Below, in pieces: positions 23,001-36,270 of a DNA stretch of 64,000 bases. Numbering within the stretch: the first letter of the stretch is position 1; the number at the start of each line of letters is the position of its first letter. The notes under the pieces are model-generated. The model was not told the origin of the DNA, did not search any database, and saw nothing but the letters and a program-made list of their open reading frames with translations. Position numbers and translations under genes: made by a program. The stretch lies in NCBI GenBank assembly GCA_023213395.1, contig CM041465.1, forward strand, positions 85,443,741 to 85,507,740, written 5' to 3'. The DNA comes from Cycas panzhihuaensis. Lineage: Eukaryota > Cycadophyta.

Positions 23001-25477
23001 TTAATTTTTAAATCGAAAAGAGCATTAAAATTCAAGAAAAATAAATGAAAGTGCATTGTCTTTTATTGTATGCTTGCTTGCTATTTGTTAATTTTATGAA
23101 GAGACAATATAAAGTGGAGATTTGCACTTGATACGAGTCCTCAAATCTGTGGTATTGAAAGACATCTTCTAGGCTAGACATGTTTGCTCTTTTTATTTGA
23201 AGTTAAAAGCATATAGTTAGATTATTATCCTTGCTTTTTACTTCTTTAATCTCTTTTAGGAATAAAGTCTCTTATTTACCAAAGAGAAGGGCCTATTTTC
23301 TCTTTACCCAAATTTTATCACTAGATGAGAGTGGTGGGCTTATGCCTTTAGGTAGTCATCTTTTAATTTATATTTTGAGCAAGCATATGAAGGGCATCTA
23401 TCTACACCACACATTAATACATGGAGTATTAATAGTCAAATGAGTTTCATTAGTTCTATTGAGAGGGGTGGCCTCTCTCTTTTTTACCTCATAGAGTAGA
23501 AGGTTTGTTGGAGTTAGATGCATGCATTGTCTTGCTCTAGAAAGTTCTTTTCCTTATTCTTCTAGTTGATCCATAAATTTAGCATTGTTTAGGAGTCTAG
23601 TTAGGATAGGTTAGTCTACCTTATGGGGGATTAATTGTACTAGGTTTAGGCATGTAAAAGATATCATGTCTTAGGCATAGGTGTCTAATCAACCCCCTTA
23701 TATATTAAGGGTTTTTTTCTTAGTGTTATTTAGCCCTTCCAATGATGCTTATTAGATAGATCAATTGATATTAACTCAAATCTATCATCTAGTTAGAAGT
23801 TTACTCTTTTATTATTTTCATGCATCACTTTCTCATCTATGTATTTGTATTATTATTTAATTAGAAAGATAGTTTTAGGTTTTCTTTTTAGTTTATCGCC
23901 CTTCTTTCCTTTAGGCATGTCGCATACACTTATGCATTACCCCTTTTATCCTAGGAAATTATTACCTTTAGGCCCACACTTATATACATATGATGTATAA
24001 ATGCCTCATATGCAACTTTTATTCATATCCTTCTCACTTTAGATTCCTTTTACCCTTTGAATCTATTATTAAGTCATGTTATGCATTCTCCCCTCCTATA
24101 ACACATACTTCACCAGATTTAAAGTATATATTGGACTGGACTAACTTTGTGATAGGACTGAGCATAGAGTTTGAATAAAATCCACTCAAATTTCTAGACA
24201 ATAAGGAGAAGGTGTTGAGAAACAAGACCATCATGCAAGTAAAAGTCTAATAGTAGCATTTCATACCATAAGTGACCACTTGATAGCTAAAGAAAGAGAT
24301 GATACAACAATACTTAGAACTATATGTAACAAGATAAATGGCATCAAGATGATGCTTTATTAAGAAGAGGGGGATTAAAGGGCCCACCCTTAAGGTGATC
24401 ATCATCAAGTTATATATTTCTACTTTTTCATAATAGATTATTGGCAGTCTTCTTCATCTTTCCCCATCATTTTCACTTCTTTTCATTGTCTATATTAATG
24501 TAGTTTATTTTATTTTATTTATTATTCATCCTATGTGAGATGGAAGTTATTTTATACTCCTCTAGGTATAAAGGTGCATCACTTTTATTTATTTATTTAT
24601 CTATCTTTGTGAAGTAGAAGTTTATTTCATACTCTACCAGGTATTAGGATACACCATTTTCTATTTCTAGAATAAGTACTTAGTTTATTTTATGATTTAA
24701 TGGCAATGTGTTAGACTTTTATGCTAACACTTTCAATGGTGTAATATTTATTTTATTATAACTTATATTAATACAAAATCCAATCATATTATTTTTAAAG
24801 ATAAAGGGAGGAAATAATATGAATGAAGAAAGAAAAAAATGGTAGGTATAGTTTGGGTAGTAACAAATATGATTCTAAAATCCACAAAAGAGAATTTTCA
24901 AGTGATGATAGATTTGGTTTAAATGTATGATTTATAAGAGAAAACATGACCATGTGAAAGATTAAAGTTTGATATTTTTATCAACTAGTAAATTATTAGA
25001 AACAAATATTGGAAGGAAAAGATATATAAGTTTGAAGTTGCTAGAATGATTGATAAGTCAATTACTAAAAGATAAAATCAAGCATTAAGGATTTATTCTA
25101 TAATAATTATCTATTGTATAATTTAGAAATAGATTTTAAATCTTAGAAAAGTGGTAAAAGTCCCAAAATAGATATCATATAAAAAAGTTATAGTAATTCA
25201 AAGTTATAAAGTTTAAACTTCACCATTTATAGAAAATGAAATAGCTTACTAAATTGGTAAGTTTAAAACAATAAAAAAATATCATAAGCTATCTTTATCT
25301 TTACATAAGCATAACATAATGAAGAATATGTTGAGAGCTTTCTAACAAGTGGTGGGACTCCCAAATCAAACGTTTGACATGAAAGTTATAATTGCTTGAA
25401 GTTGGGTTTCAAAACTAGAATTTTATGAAAATATTATAGTATTGTCATAGAAGCAAGAAAGGCCCACGTAGGAAAGG
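20001..25477. other. AT-rich region without recognisable genes
   Basis: All six frames are closed by frequent stops; the longest open frames are about 60-70 codons and look random. The stretch near 21840-22260 has an LTR-like look (TATCTATAAAATCC, then a T-rich run) but I found no second copy in the window. A weak PBS-like complement (CTGACACCATGTTAAC) is at 20834-20848. A purine run AGAAGAGGGGGATTAAAGGG is at 24363-24382. Nothing here supports a host gene. Confidence 0.5.
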
Positions 25478-25537
25478 TCTCATATGAAAGAGTCTCATAT
25501 GAAAGAGTCTCATATGAAGGAGTCTCACATAGAAATG
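25478..25537. repeat. 15-base minisatellite, four units
   Basis: The unit GTCTCATATGAAAGA occurs twice exactly (25478-25507). It is followed by GTCTCATATGAAGGA and a degenerate GTCTCACATAGAAAT. Confidence 0.85.
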
Positions 25538-26450
25538 TTTTTATAAAAGAGCTCATGTGGGAGAAGAATTAATAGGAAGATATGACACGAGAAAAGGGCT
25601 CGTGGGAAAGTGGCAGACAAAACTATCGAAATTTATACTTCATTAAAATGCCCATAACTCTCTCAATACTTAACCATTTTTTCATGCTTCACCTATTGAC
25701 TCAAATCTATTTAAAAAGACTATCTATTTATGTAAAGAGATTTTATGCATAGAAATTATTTGAGATAATATTTTTTTATTTTTTAAGTAAATTTATAAAA
25801 GTAAGTGAAATTTACTCTAAGATAATCTTTCACTACTTTGGTGATATCTCACTTATTTAAAGTCAAAATTGAATGATTCTAGATCTATTAGAATCATGAT
25901 TCAGAGGTATTCATCTTCATGTAATTAAATTTAATTAACTATTCTTGTAAGGTATGCATATTAACCTATAACTTTAAAAGAATTATATGGTAAGAAGAGC
26001 AATTGATAAACTTTCATAGTTTTAGTTATAACTTTCTTGTCAGTTGATCATTTTTTTAAAAACTAGTCTTATTAGAATCATATCTAAAACAAATACATAC
26101 CTAGGCAGGTGTGGACCACCCAAAAAAATTATAAGGAGATATTTTTAAAAGTATGAGTAGTAGGCAGTTAGCAGTTATTCAAATAATAATAACTACAAGC
26201 CATTCTTGACAACCATTACATACATTATTTTAACTATTAAGTCCTATAAATTTTACCCAACATTAATGATCATTAGGAAAGGAACAAAAGGCAAGAAAAT
26301 AAAGGAAGAGAAAGGGAAAATATATACAAAAATGTGTAGGGATATAAGAGGAAGACAAAAATTATCATGTAGAGAAAGAGTTACAAGAAGGAAATAGAGA
26401 GGAACCATAAAGGACATTTAGCAGGGATTTTGAGTGAGCTGCTCTCCCTT
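25538..26450. other. AT-rich region left of G3
   Basis: No gene is seen. The text resembles retroelement leaders (runs such as CATAACTC, TTAGAATCAT) and closes with AG-rich sequence. A short plus-strand ORF (26206-26397) rich in Lys and Arg reflects the purine composition only. Confidence 0.45.
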
Positions 26451-26681
26451 AGCTCTTCAAGGAATGGTAGAGAATATTGAGTAGGGATTTTAAGTGGATT
26501 TGTCTTATTGGTCTCCTTATATACATGGTGTTAAATTTATTACTCCACCAAATTTTAAAAGGGAAGCTTACTTTAGTTGTACTCCAAATTTTAGAGCTAT
26601 TTTGGTCCTATGAAAGGGCATGTTTGGTGCAGTCCAGAGCCTTGTGGGTAAGTTGTATTTCTAATCTCCTTGTACTACTAT
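26451..26681 (+). repeat. Left copy of a 231-base direct repeat flanking G3
   Basis: It starts AGCTCTTCAAGGAATGG and ends TTGTACTACTAT directly against the 5' LTR of G3. A near-identical copy in the same orientation is at 36567-36797, two bases beyond the 3' LTR. Landmarks in both copies: GAGTAGGGATTTTAAGTGG, ATACATGGTGTTAAAT and GAAAGGGCATGTTTGGTG. Confidence 0.9.
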
Positions 26682-26793
26682 TGTTAAGAACCCAAACCTT
26701 ATCTCTCTTCTTCTCAAATCTTATATTTTTATTCTTATAATCATCCCACATTCATAAGTCCAAGAGATGGGCAATCTTAATAGCCATATATAT
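26682..26793 (+). repeat. 5' LTR of G3, first part
   Basis: It begins TGTTAAGAACCCAAACC and matches 36271-36380 of the 3' LTR until the A/T-rich TAGCCATATATAT, where L4 starts. Confidence 0.9.
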
Positions 26794-26886
26794 ATTAGGT
26801 CACTAAAATCAAGACTATTCCACCATATAATTAGGCACATAAATAGGAGGCCCACTTTACATTAGGTGGTATGGTCACATATTTCA
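26794..26886 (-). repeat. 3' LTR of L4, truncated to 93 bases
   Basis: ATTAGGTCACTA to CACATATTTCA matches 30563-30655 almost base for base. The remaining 227 bases expected of the LTR are missing. Confidence 0.88.
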
Positions 26887-29800
26887 ACATACCCTCTTAA
26901 TGGAAATGTGAGGCAACAAGGATTATCATTGGGAATAAATCCCCTCTCAAGGATAACCTTACTCAACCTAATATGTACGAACACCGATGTAGTGATCTTC
27001 ACTCGGATGTAATGATGTCATGCCTCGTATGTACTCAATTCTTTGGATATTCTCTAATAGACCTACAACCTACATCTCTCTTTACACATGATACTTCGTC
27101 CATTTAACTCAGCCATATTCCTTTGACTAAACCAAGAGGATGAGCACCTTAAGCCATGTGAATCACCTCTTTAGGTCTTCATTTAGGAACACTGGTATGA
27201 TACGATACGATACCCAACTATCTGAAGTTATTGAAATAAGGATCAAATGGACTAATGAATATAGAGACCGGTGCAAAATATCTCATTGTACCTTAATCCT
27301 TCTTCCTGCTAGAAATCTTATGCAATAAGCTTACCAACTTGCAAACTGACTAGGTACTTGCTTCAATACAGCTCTCCATCGTGAATTTGTACTCACTGGA
27401 ATGTTGGTTTCTATCACAAGTTTTGACTGGCATGCTGATCCATGATCTTCTATCATCCTGCAGGTCTTTAACTGTTAATGGAATATGGGGTTGTAATCCA
27501 TGTCACTTCATCTAATAGCTCCTCATCATCAACCTGTCACTAAGTCCTACTTCCGTCTCAAGCACAATGTTAGGCAAACAAACCTCCACACCTATTAAAA
27601 TAACAACTTAGATAAGTGAAGCAAGGAAGGATAAAACCTATAACCAAATGACACTCAACATGATACATCAACAACTCTGTAAGATCTAGACTGATCACAT
27701 GCATTTCCCCTTATAGATCACATTGTTTGTAAGCTAAACAATCCATAGGCTTCAAACATTTGCAATCTTGCTGTTGTAATCTTTATCTAAGATGTGTGCA
27801 CTCCAATGCACTAAGGGAAACAAATGGAAGGCTTCTGACTTGGTCCAAACATAAAACATGAGGGGAAATTATGCCATGAACAGTCACAACAAGGGATCCT
27901 ATACCTATTCACTACATCTTATGCCAACAACCTATAGGAGGCAAACCTTAACCTACACCAACCTCACCATCTGCATCATGATACTCACCTACAATGCAAC
28001 CTGACAGGCCAACTATATATACCATGATAAAGGCATAACTGATTTTAAGACTTCTTGTCTTAGACTTTTCCATTTACACTTCAATTTTATCAAGCACTTT
28101 ACTTCAATTCCACATCGGATTCATTCAGATATGCACCCATGTTGAACCAGCATCAAACAAGGCCACACACCTCATGCTATCAATAGTCCAACTATCAAAG
28201 TATAATGGTCTATCATTAATGACAACCAATCATACAAGAAAATTCTAAACTTCATCACCTCATACACGACTGATGCAACTGAATTCGAATGTAATCCATT
28301 AACTAAATAAGCACATAAATTTCACTAATTTTGTACAATGATCAATGCCATATTCAAATAGTAATAGAGTTTATATCAAGTTGCAATTTGGGTATCTCAT
28401 ACTCTTGCCCTTCTTCGCCCAATCTCGCCCATCACAACCTGTCCATTAAACTTGCCCAACATTGCCCTTAAAAACTACTCTCAACTAGTTCATCAAACCT
28501 CTCTTATATAAAACACATTCAAGGAGGTAACATGACGCCTCATCTCGCCTAATTTCACCCTTAAAACATGCTAAAACTTGCCATATAATCTCACATGTAA
28601 CAAGCACATAATATCGCCATTTTTGTTAATAAACTCTCCCATGTAAAATACATGCTAGAGAGCATCATTGCAATGCCAACTATCACCACCTCTTCAGCAA
28701 GAAAGAGTACAAACTAAGCACTCATATTACCTTATCAATTCCTCATATCTTATGCATGTCACTAAATCAAAGTGATAAAGGACTATATACTTTAACCTTT
28801 GAAAAGAATAATGAAAACATGCATTAATCCATATTTCAAGGTATAGATAACTTGACTAAAGGCATCTCTATATTATTAAATTATTATAAATGATTTAACA
28901 ACCATCAAAGATAATAATAGATAATCTAAAAACTTTTATCAAATGATAAAATATGACGCAATCACCGCCACTATCTATAACTCAACCATTGACTGCGTAC
29001 GGATGACAACTGAGGATTATCAAATGACTGCAAAAATGAACTTTGGCAAAGATGATTATATATATCCATATCCAGGTGAACAAACATACTCTATGTGACT
29101 CTGTGTTAATGTGGTGAATGCACAACACTCATGGCTAAACACATCATTATAGCATGCTGGGATATAATCATGGCAGCTCAATGTGATAACAGGCAACTTC
29201 ATCACAGTGCAACTTCATCTATCAACATGCAGAAGACAATATACATACAATCAAAGATGCAAAAAATGACAGTTGCATGTATAATGAACCCTCAATAGCC
29301 GGTCTACAAGTCACTAAACTCTAGTGCAGGTATCAGGCAGTCATTACTTTAATAGCCACTGCCATCATACATAAACAACATATATACAAATGGTCAGTGA
29401 TGGATAACAGATAGCAAAAAAATACAGGCAGTGACAGAGAGTATATTCTAGCTCAGTGGCATAAATACATCTCCATGATAGTCTATCTTGCACATATGTT
29501 GACTGCATATTTAATTGGTGATGATACATCACATACAACAAGGGCGACATGTAGCTAACCTCTTCACACGATAATCATGCAAACAGTATGTCTCATCATG
29601 GGTGACAAATAAATCAACATGGTGGAATATTGAATTACGAGCCTGGTTGTAGCTCAACACGAAGATGGTGATATGATATACATGTCGACGATGGCCAATA
29701 ATTCACATGTGGACATGGCAGAAATATAGATAATATTATCTCACAAATATAGGTGGTCCATATATAATTCCAACTAGTGAATAGAATTATATCATACGAG

Positions 29801-30323
29801 GGAAGAAGATATCACACAGCTAGTATAATATTAACACGCAGAGGTGAGGTAGTGTTAAATAAAACATAGCTGCTAAAAATATTAGATGGGTAGATATTAC
29901 TTATTAAACCCTAAATTTATGTTGAGAATACCTTTAAATATTTGACCGTGATATGACTTCATGGTACTACAACAACTTACTAGGGTTTCTACACTCTCCC
30001 ACTAGCAATAGGGGCTGACAACCATCTCTAGGGCACACAAACTCAATGGCATCGTCAAATAAGGATCTAGTACCTTCAATAGGGTCAAATGACTCTCACA
30101 TGGATGCAAACAGAGTCAGAACTCATCTACAGACCTCCATGTAGCTCAAAATACCTATAACAATAGATAAAAGGCACTTAAGGATCCACCATTGATTATC
30201 TGCACTGCCATGGCTACTCTGTAGGGTTATCGGGCATGCTAATCTGCAAAGGGCAAGCTAGCATGACTTGGCACCATCGATTGGACCTCTGACAATATGC
30301 ATCTACCTGTGCATGACCTATAT
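26887..30323 (-). other. Interior of L4, no recognisable coding content
   Basis: About 3.4 kb of somewhat less AT-rich sequence with all frames closed. A stretch at 28395-28640 repeats TCGCCC-like and TTGCCC-like words. No PR, RT or INT motif was found on either strand. Confidence 0.6.
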
Positions 30324-30335
30324 GCTCTGATACCA
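30324..30335 (-). promoter_or_regulatory. Primer binding site of L4 (tRNA-Met type)
   Basis: On the minus strand it is TGGTATCAGAGC, adjoining the CA end of the LTR without spacer. Confidence 0.9.
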
Positions 30336-30653
30336 TGTTAGAAAACATAATTGAAGCAAACAAGGTCAACAGGACCTTTCACATCAGGCATATTACAAGC
30401 AGAAACATATCACACAGGACACCATATTACCGTGGGAAACCCTTATGAGTGAAAACCTATAAATGAATAATAATTACATTATGATAAAATGATGATACAT
30501 AAAGATAGACTTTGATCTATATTTATAGATCTAAAGTGCCAAATATAAGTACAAATACATCCATTAGGTCACTACAATTGAGACTATTCCACCACATAAT
30601 TAGACACATAAATAGGAAACCCACTTTACATTAGGTGGTATGGTCACATATTT

Positions 30654-30655
<2 letters not shown>
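30336..30655 (-). repeat. 5' LTR of L4 (complete)
   Basis: On the plus strand it runs from TGTTAGAAAACATAATTG to GGTCACATATTTCA, so the minus-strand LTR has proper TG...CA ends. Its outer 93 bases recur at 26794-26886. Confidence 0.85.
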
Positions 30656-30701
<46 letters not shown>

Positions 30702-30874
30702 GTAGTAGTGAGAATCATCTGGAAGTATTGTGATCTTATGTATTGGAGGTTTCCCCCTCAAAGAGGCCCATCAATACATGTGATTATAGATACTTTTATA
30801 CTCTTATATGTAATTTTGACTCTTGTGTTACTATATGTAATTGGATTTCTCTCTTTTTATTCAGGTTAATTATA
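30656..30874 (+). repeat. 5' LTR of G3, second part
   Basis: After an (AT)n run it resumes with GTAGTGAGAATCATCTGGAAG and matches the 3' LTR from about 36389 on. It ends GGTTAATTATA, where the 3' LTR has GGTTCATTACA; the terminal CA has become TA. Confidence 0.88.
30657..30699. repeat. (AT)n microsatellite at the L4/G3 junction
   Basis: An uninterrupted AT dinucleotide run of about 40 bases lies between the end of the L4 LTR and the resumed G3 LTR. The 3' LTR of G3 has only a short TATATATG here, so the run expanded at the junction. Confidence 0.95.
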
Positions 30875-30876
30875 AT

Positions 30877-30888
30877 TGGTATCAGAGC
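30877..30888 (+). promoter_or_regulatory. Primer binding site of G3 (tRNA-Met type)
   Basis: TGGTATCAGAGC, two bases after the 5' LTR. It is the exact standard complement. Confidence 0.93.
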
Positions 30889-31912
30889 AGTGATCTAGGA
30901 GATGTCATTAAGGGTTTTTGGAGGGTGAATTTGAGATAAAATTGATCACCTTATAAATTTTGAGTGGTTGCACTATAGATTTTTGGGTGAAAGTGTGAAA
31001 ATTGTAGCAAAATTAATTTTAGCCTACTTCTTTTCCGTCGCCATATTTTTAAGATAGATCTATAACCTCAACTTCAAAAAGCCATAACTTTGGCTACAGG
31101 TATCTAAATAACCTCAAATTTTTTTTCGATTCTATGTGTTTATGAATTAACTTTCTGATGGAAGTAGTTTTAAGTTAATAGGAGTTCATAGCTTTTGATC
31201 TAAATATCATACTTCAATTTCATCTGAACTATTAGAATCATATTTTAGAGGCCATCATTTTAATCCATATTTTATGTTTTTTTCAACTATATTTTTTAGA
31301 GAGAAATAGTTTTCTCATTTTTTCTTAATAATTTATAGTAGTTTACTTTTTTAATAATCTTTTTAGTTGGTCTAGGCTAGAGACCCTATATTGGGGTCTA
31401 TAAATATCATGAGGAACTATCATTTTGGGCTAAGCACATTATGGATTTTTCACCTTTATATGAAAGACTAGAGATCACACTCATGAACCAAGCCTTAGAT
31501 AGAACTCAACTATAAAATTGAGCCTCCACGCACCTACGAGTATATAGGAGGACCCCCCTAAGTAGGCATTCCTAGTATAGGCAACCACATGAGACCTATC
31601 AGTTATCTATAATTTCTAGTACACTAGTAATTGGTTAGCCATGGGAAGTTACTCTCTACGTACTATAAAGATGGGGTAGTACAGTTGTAGAGTAGAGCAT
31701 TAGCCTCTATAAGTTGATACTATTTACGACTGGGATTAGTATATTGTAGGGCCTACAAACCAAATAATCCCAGACCTAAAAATCCCTATGTTATTAGTCT
31801 TCATCAGTTTGACTTCAGTGACTAAACTCTAGTTGGGTTATTTTTTATAGATACATGTTTTCTGGATATCTTTTATAAAGAAAACATTCAACTTCGATTC
31901 GGTCTTGTAACC
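30889..31912 (+). other. Untranslated leader of G3
   Basis: About 1 kb without a credible frame, between the PBS and the gag ATG. It has the CATAACTTTGG and TTAGAATCATATTT type of phrases also seen in the leader of C1-prime. Confidence 0.6.
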
Positions 31913-32900
31913 ATGGCCCCAAAAAATGACCCAACATGGGATGAATATGTCAATATAATTAAGGGATAATTAGACTTAAGGATGGGTAACTGTGAAGATA
32001 AAATTAGAAGAATTGGTGAAACCCTTCAAAATATTACAAGTCAATTAGGATTACAAACATATAATGGGGAATCTTAGAACGGGAAAGATAAGATAGGGAG
32101 TGAAGGTGATCACCATGACCAAGGAGGGCTATGATCCAATTATCTCCCTAAAGTGAAAATTAGGAAATTTAATAGGAAAGATGTTAGGACCTAGGTTAGC
32201 TAGATAGAACAATTTTTTAGTCTTTACCAAGTACCATCTGATAAAAAAATTATCTTAGCTTTTTTACATATGGAATCAGAACCCTTCTAGTGGTACTAAT
32301 GGATAAAGAACAAGTGTGAAGTAATATCATATAAGTGGGAAAATTTTATGGATGAGCTTTTAGTGTAATTTGATAATATTTAGGATGATGACTACTTTAG
32401 TCAATTAGTTAAACTAAAATAGGAAGAAACAATATTAAAATACACAATAGAACACCAAAAATTGGCCACCCTAGTTGATGATCTTAATAATAAAAAATTC
32501 CTTGAACTCTACATTAGGGGTTTAAAAGAAGATATATGATATGAATTGTGCTTTCTGAAACTTGGTATCCTAATAGAAGAAATCATAGTATCCCAAAAAA
32601 TTAAAGCTAAAAATAGGGCTATCCAAAAATATAATAGGATGGGGGAAGAAAAAAGAAGCCCATACATTCCTACAACATGAAGGATGATAGCTAAAGAAAT
32701 GGATGAGAAAAGGCTAAAGGGTATTTGTTTTTAATGCAATGAGAAGTGGAATAAAGATTATAAATGTTTAGAAAGATGACTATTCATCATTGAATATACA
32801 TAGGAAGAAGATCTAGAAGAAGTCATTATAGAAGATGACACTGCTCCTGAACCACTAGACATTGAAGAAGAGAACACGGTGACAATATTTATCCATGCTT
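31913..32900 (+). pseudogene. gag: gag of G3
   Basis: The ATG at 31913 opens MAPKNDPTWDEYVNII. The gypsy gag core follows at about 32150-32560: KVKIRKFNRKDVRT, IEQFFSLYQVPSDKKI, LAFLHMESEPF, and LYIRGLKEDI. A zinc knuckle remnant is at 32726-32765: C-F-stop-C-N-E-K-W-N-K-D-Y-K-C, in which a stop codon lies between the first two Cys and the His of CCHC is Tyr. About twelve stops break the frame, many where a Trp or Gln codon is expected. The intact gene would encode the particle protein. Confidence 0.86.
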
Positions 32901-35900
32901 TAGTAGGGATTATAGCTCCATAGACCTTGAAGATTATAGGATACATCAAGAAAAAAAAGGTAGTCATCTTAATTGATTTAGGAAGCATACATAATTTTAT
33001 CAATAAGGAACTTACAGAAGAATTAAATTATTTTCCTTATCTGATTAAGACTTTTCAAGTTATGGTTGCCAATGGTGGTACATTAACCTATGGAGGTAAA
33101 TGTCATAATATTAAAATGACTATGGGAGATTACCATTTGGCTTCATTAATGTATGCCATTCTAGTGGGAGGAGTCGATGTGGTTTTAGGAGTATAATGGA
33201 TAAAAACATTAGGTACTTTTCAACTTAACTAGGAGGAATTATTCATTTGTTTTAACTCAAGAGTGTAATAGTACCAACTCAATGGAATTATCCCACCTCC
33301 CTCATAGGTCATCAGTTCACATAGGATGGAGAAGCTTCTAAGGAAAAGAGGAACATGACTTAAAGCTAGATGTTATGCATTAGAAGGACATGGGTTAGTA
33401 GAAAAGGAAGATTTTCATAAGGACAATAACCTAACACCTGAATTGCAAGAAGTGTTGGTCAAACATAACAAGGTTTTCAAAGGCATTCTTAAGTGGCTTC
33501 CTCTAGAAAAGGAACAAGATCATGCCATTGAACTCATTGCTGGTAGAAATCCACCTAGCATCTGACCTTATAGATATCCTTATCAATAGAAGAATGAAAT
33601 TTAAAAATTAGCACATAAACTTGTTGAAGCTGGGTCCATTAGGGAAAGTAAAAGCATATTTTTGGCACTAGTAATATTGGTAAAAACGAAGGATGGATCC
33701 TTCTATATATGTGTGGATTATCAAGAATTAAATAAAATTACTATTAAAGATAAATTCCCCATATCAATGATTGATGAGTTATTAGATGAATTGAATGGAG
33801 CAACCCTTTTTACCACAATAGATTTAAAATCCACATATCACCAAATTAGAATCAAGGCTACCAATACTCATAAAATAGATTTTCGCACCTATGAAGGCCA
33901 TTATGAATTCCTAGTCATGCCTTTTAGCTTAACTAATACACTAGCCACATTCTAAGGGCTCATGAATAAAAATTTTCAACCTTATTTAAGGAAGTTTGTC
34001 TTGGTGTTCTTTGATGATATCTCAGTGTATAGTTGAACAAAGAAAGAACATCTTCAACATATTCATAAGGCTTTGTAATTATTAGAAGACAATAAACTCT
34101 TTGCAAATAGAACAAAATATAACTTTGGAAGGCATGAAGTAGAGTACTTAGGATATATCATCTCATAAGAAGGAGTCAAGGTCGATCCAAGGAAGATTGA
34201 CATCATAGTAAATTGGCCACAGCCCAAAAATATCAAAGGGCTACATGGATTCCTGTATTTAACAGGGTATTTTCTTAAAGGGTATGCCAAGATTATAATA
34301 CCCTTGACACAATTATTAAAGAAGGATTCATTTATATAGACAGATGCTGCTATTGAAGCCTTTGAGAGCCTAATGATATCCATGACTATCACACTAATTT
34401 TAGCAACTCCTAACTTCACTAAAACGTTTATCATTGAATGTGATACTTCAGGATAAGGTATTAGAGTAGTCCTCATGTAAGAAGGGAGGCCCATAGCCTT
34501 TGAAATTCAAAAATTGAAGTCCAAGGACTTAGTCAAGTCTACATATGAAAAAGAGATGATAGAAATCATACAAGCAAATTAAAAATTATGCTAATATTTA
34601 CTCAAAACCCATTTCAAAATAAATACATACCATGAAAGCTTGAAGTATTTCTTAGATCAAAGGGTAGCTTCTGAGGAACAACAAAAATAGGTCTCTAAAA
34701 TGCAAGGTTTTGATTTTGAAATCATATATAAAAAAGGGAAGGAAAATATAGTAGCTGACACCCTCTCATGAAAGGAAGGAGATTCTATATTATATGCATT
34801 AATAACAATTTCCCCTTCATGGATCGAGGAGGCAAGGGAAGAGTGGGAAAAGGATACCAAGATAAAGTAATTAATACAAGATCTATAGGTTGCTCAAGAT
34901 AGTCATAAAAGCTTTTCATGGGTAGCAAACATCCTGTGGTACAAAAATATAATATATCTTAGTCCTAATTCCAAGATTAAGGAGAAGATATTATATGATA
35001 TACATGCCTCTCCAATAGTAGGCCATTCTAGATTCCTAAAGACTTACCAACAAATTAAGCAATCCTTCTATTGGAATGGGATCAAGCAAGATACTAAAAG
35101 ATGGGTTATAGCTTGCGAAGTATGCCAATGATAAAAGGGTGAAATGAGCAAGATGCCTGGTCTATTACATCCACTCCCTATACCAAATCAAAGATGGGAA
35201 GAAATATCCATGGACTTCATCACAAGATTACCAAAATCAAATGGGAGGGATGCCATCCTTGTAGTTGTTGATAGATTAACAAAGTATGCTCATTTTTGTG
35301 GAATCTAATCCACTTATAAGGCAAAACAAATTATTGAGATTTTCTTAAAAGAGATACAACGGCTCCATGGAATGCCTAAGAAGATTGTTAGTGACAAAGA
35401 CCCAATAGTCACAAGCATTTTTTAGACTGAACTCTTCCAAGCTTTAGGTACCAAGCTAACAATGAGAACAGTATACCACCCACAAACGAATGGACAAATG
35501 GAGGTGGTTAACAAATGTTTAGAAGGATATCTCTGATGCTACATGTCAGATAAACAAAATCAATGGCATCATTAGCTTCCCATGGCAGAATGGTAGTATA
35601 ATACTACTTACCACATGGAAACAAAAACAACTCCTTTCTAACCATTATAGAGGTATGAACCACCATCTATTAAGAACTATGCCATAGAGAATTCTAGAGT
35701 TCAAGCAGTGGAGGAGAATCTTCAACAAATCATAGAGACACTCAAGATATTAAAGGAAAACCTTAACTTAGCTCAAAACCAAATGAAACAACAAGCAAAT
35801 AAACGAAGAAGTGAACAAGAGTTTCAAGTAGGAGATTGGGTTTACTTGCATTTACAACATACAAGAAAACTTCACTTAAAAGAGAGGGTAAACACAAGTT

Positions 35901-36242
35901 GGATCCAAGGTTCTATGTGCCTTATAAAATCCTTAAATAAGTGGGGGAAGTAGATTATGCCTTGAGTTACCCATAACAACTAAAATCCATAATGTTTTCT
36001 ACGTATCTTGTCTTAAAAGGGTAATTAGACAACAAGTGTAGGCACAAATAAAATTGCCAATATTGGATAATGAAGGGAGGCTTCAACTGATACCTGAATG
36101 AATTTTAGAGGAAAGGTTTAGGCATTTGTGTTCTCAACATATCAAAGAGTATCTCATCAAATGGCATCAATTTCCACACAACAATTCAACTTGGGAAAGT
36201 GAGCAATTTGTTTAAGAGCATCTAGGACTAGTCAAGCTTTGA
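32901..36242 (+). pseudogene. pol: pol of G3: protease, RT, RNase H, integrase, chromodomain
   Basis: Protease: VVILIDLGSIHNFIN at about 32960 (D-x-G-S present). Reverse transcriptase: LVKTKDGSFYICVDYQELN (33680), then VMPFSLTNTLATF, then VFFDDISVYS near 34010 with both aspartates. RNase H: FIIECDTSG near 34430, STYEKEMIEII, and YKKGKENIVADTLS near 34730. Integrase: GHSRFLKTYQQIKQSFYW and ACEVCQ for the zinc domain (35020-35130); [15 protein letters not shown] and [15 protein letters not shown] keep the D, D and E. The C-terminal part has VGDWVYLHLQ. Chromodomain: ILEERF, then EYLIKWHQFPHNNSTWE (36100-36200), the pattern that in active chromoviruses binds modified histone H3. The stop codon at 36240 closes the frame. 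Many internal stops are present. Confidence 0.9.
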
Positions 36243-36256
36243 GGGTAAAGCTTTTC

Positions 36257-36270
36257 AAAAGGAGAGGACT
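36257..36270 (+). promoter_or_regulatory. Polypurine tract of G3
   Basis: AAAAGGAGAGGACT directly precedes the TGTTAAG start of the 3' LTR. Confidence 0.85.

Larger units (their letters stand above)
26794..30655 (-). mobile_element. L4: non-coding LTR element on the minus strand inside the G3 5' LTR
   Basis: At its right end a complete 320-base LTR (30336-30655) is followed on the minus strand by PBS TGGTATCAGAGC (30335-30324). At its left end only the first 93 bases of the LTR are present (26794-26886), preceded on the minus strand by a purine run TTAAGAGGGTATGT (the polypurine tract). The 3.4-kb interior has no ORF above 62 codons and no gag or pol motif that I can recognise. It looks like a large non-autonomous (LARD-like) derivative, or an element with very old coding decay. 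The missing part of the left LTR adjoins AT repeats. Confidence 0.8.

Noticed and set aside
34063-34494. Minus-strand ORF of 143 codons
   Set aside because: It is antisense to the RT and RNase H of G3, which show clear motifs on the plus strand.
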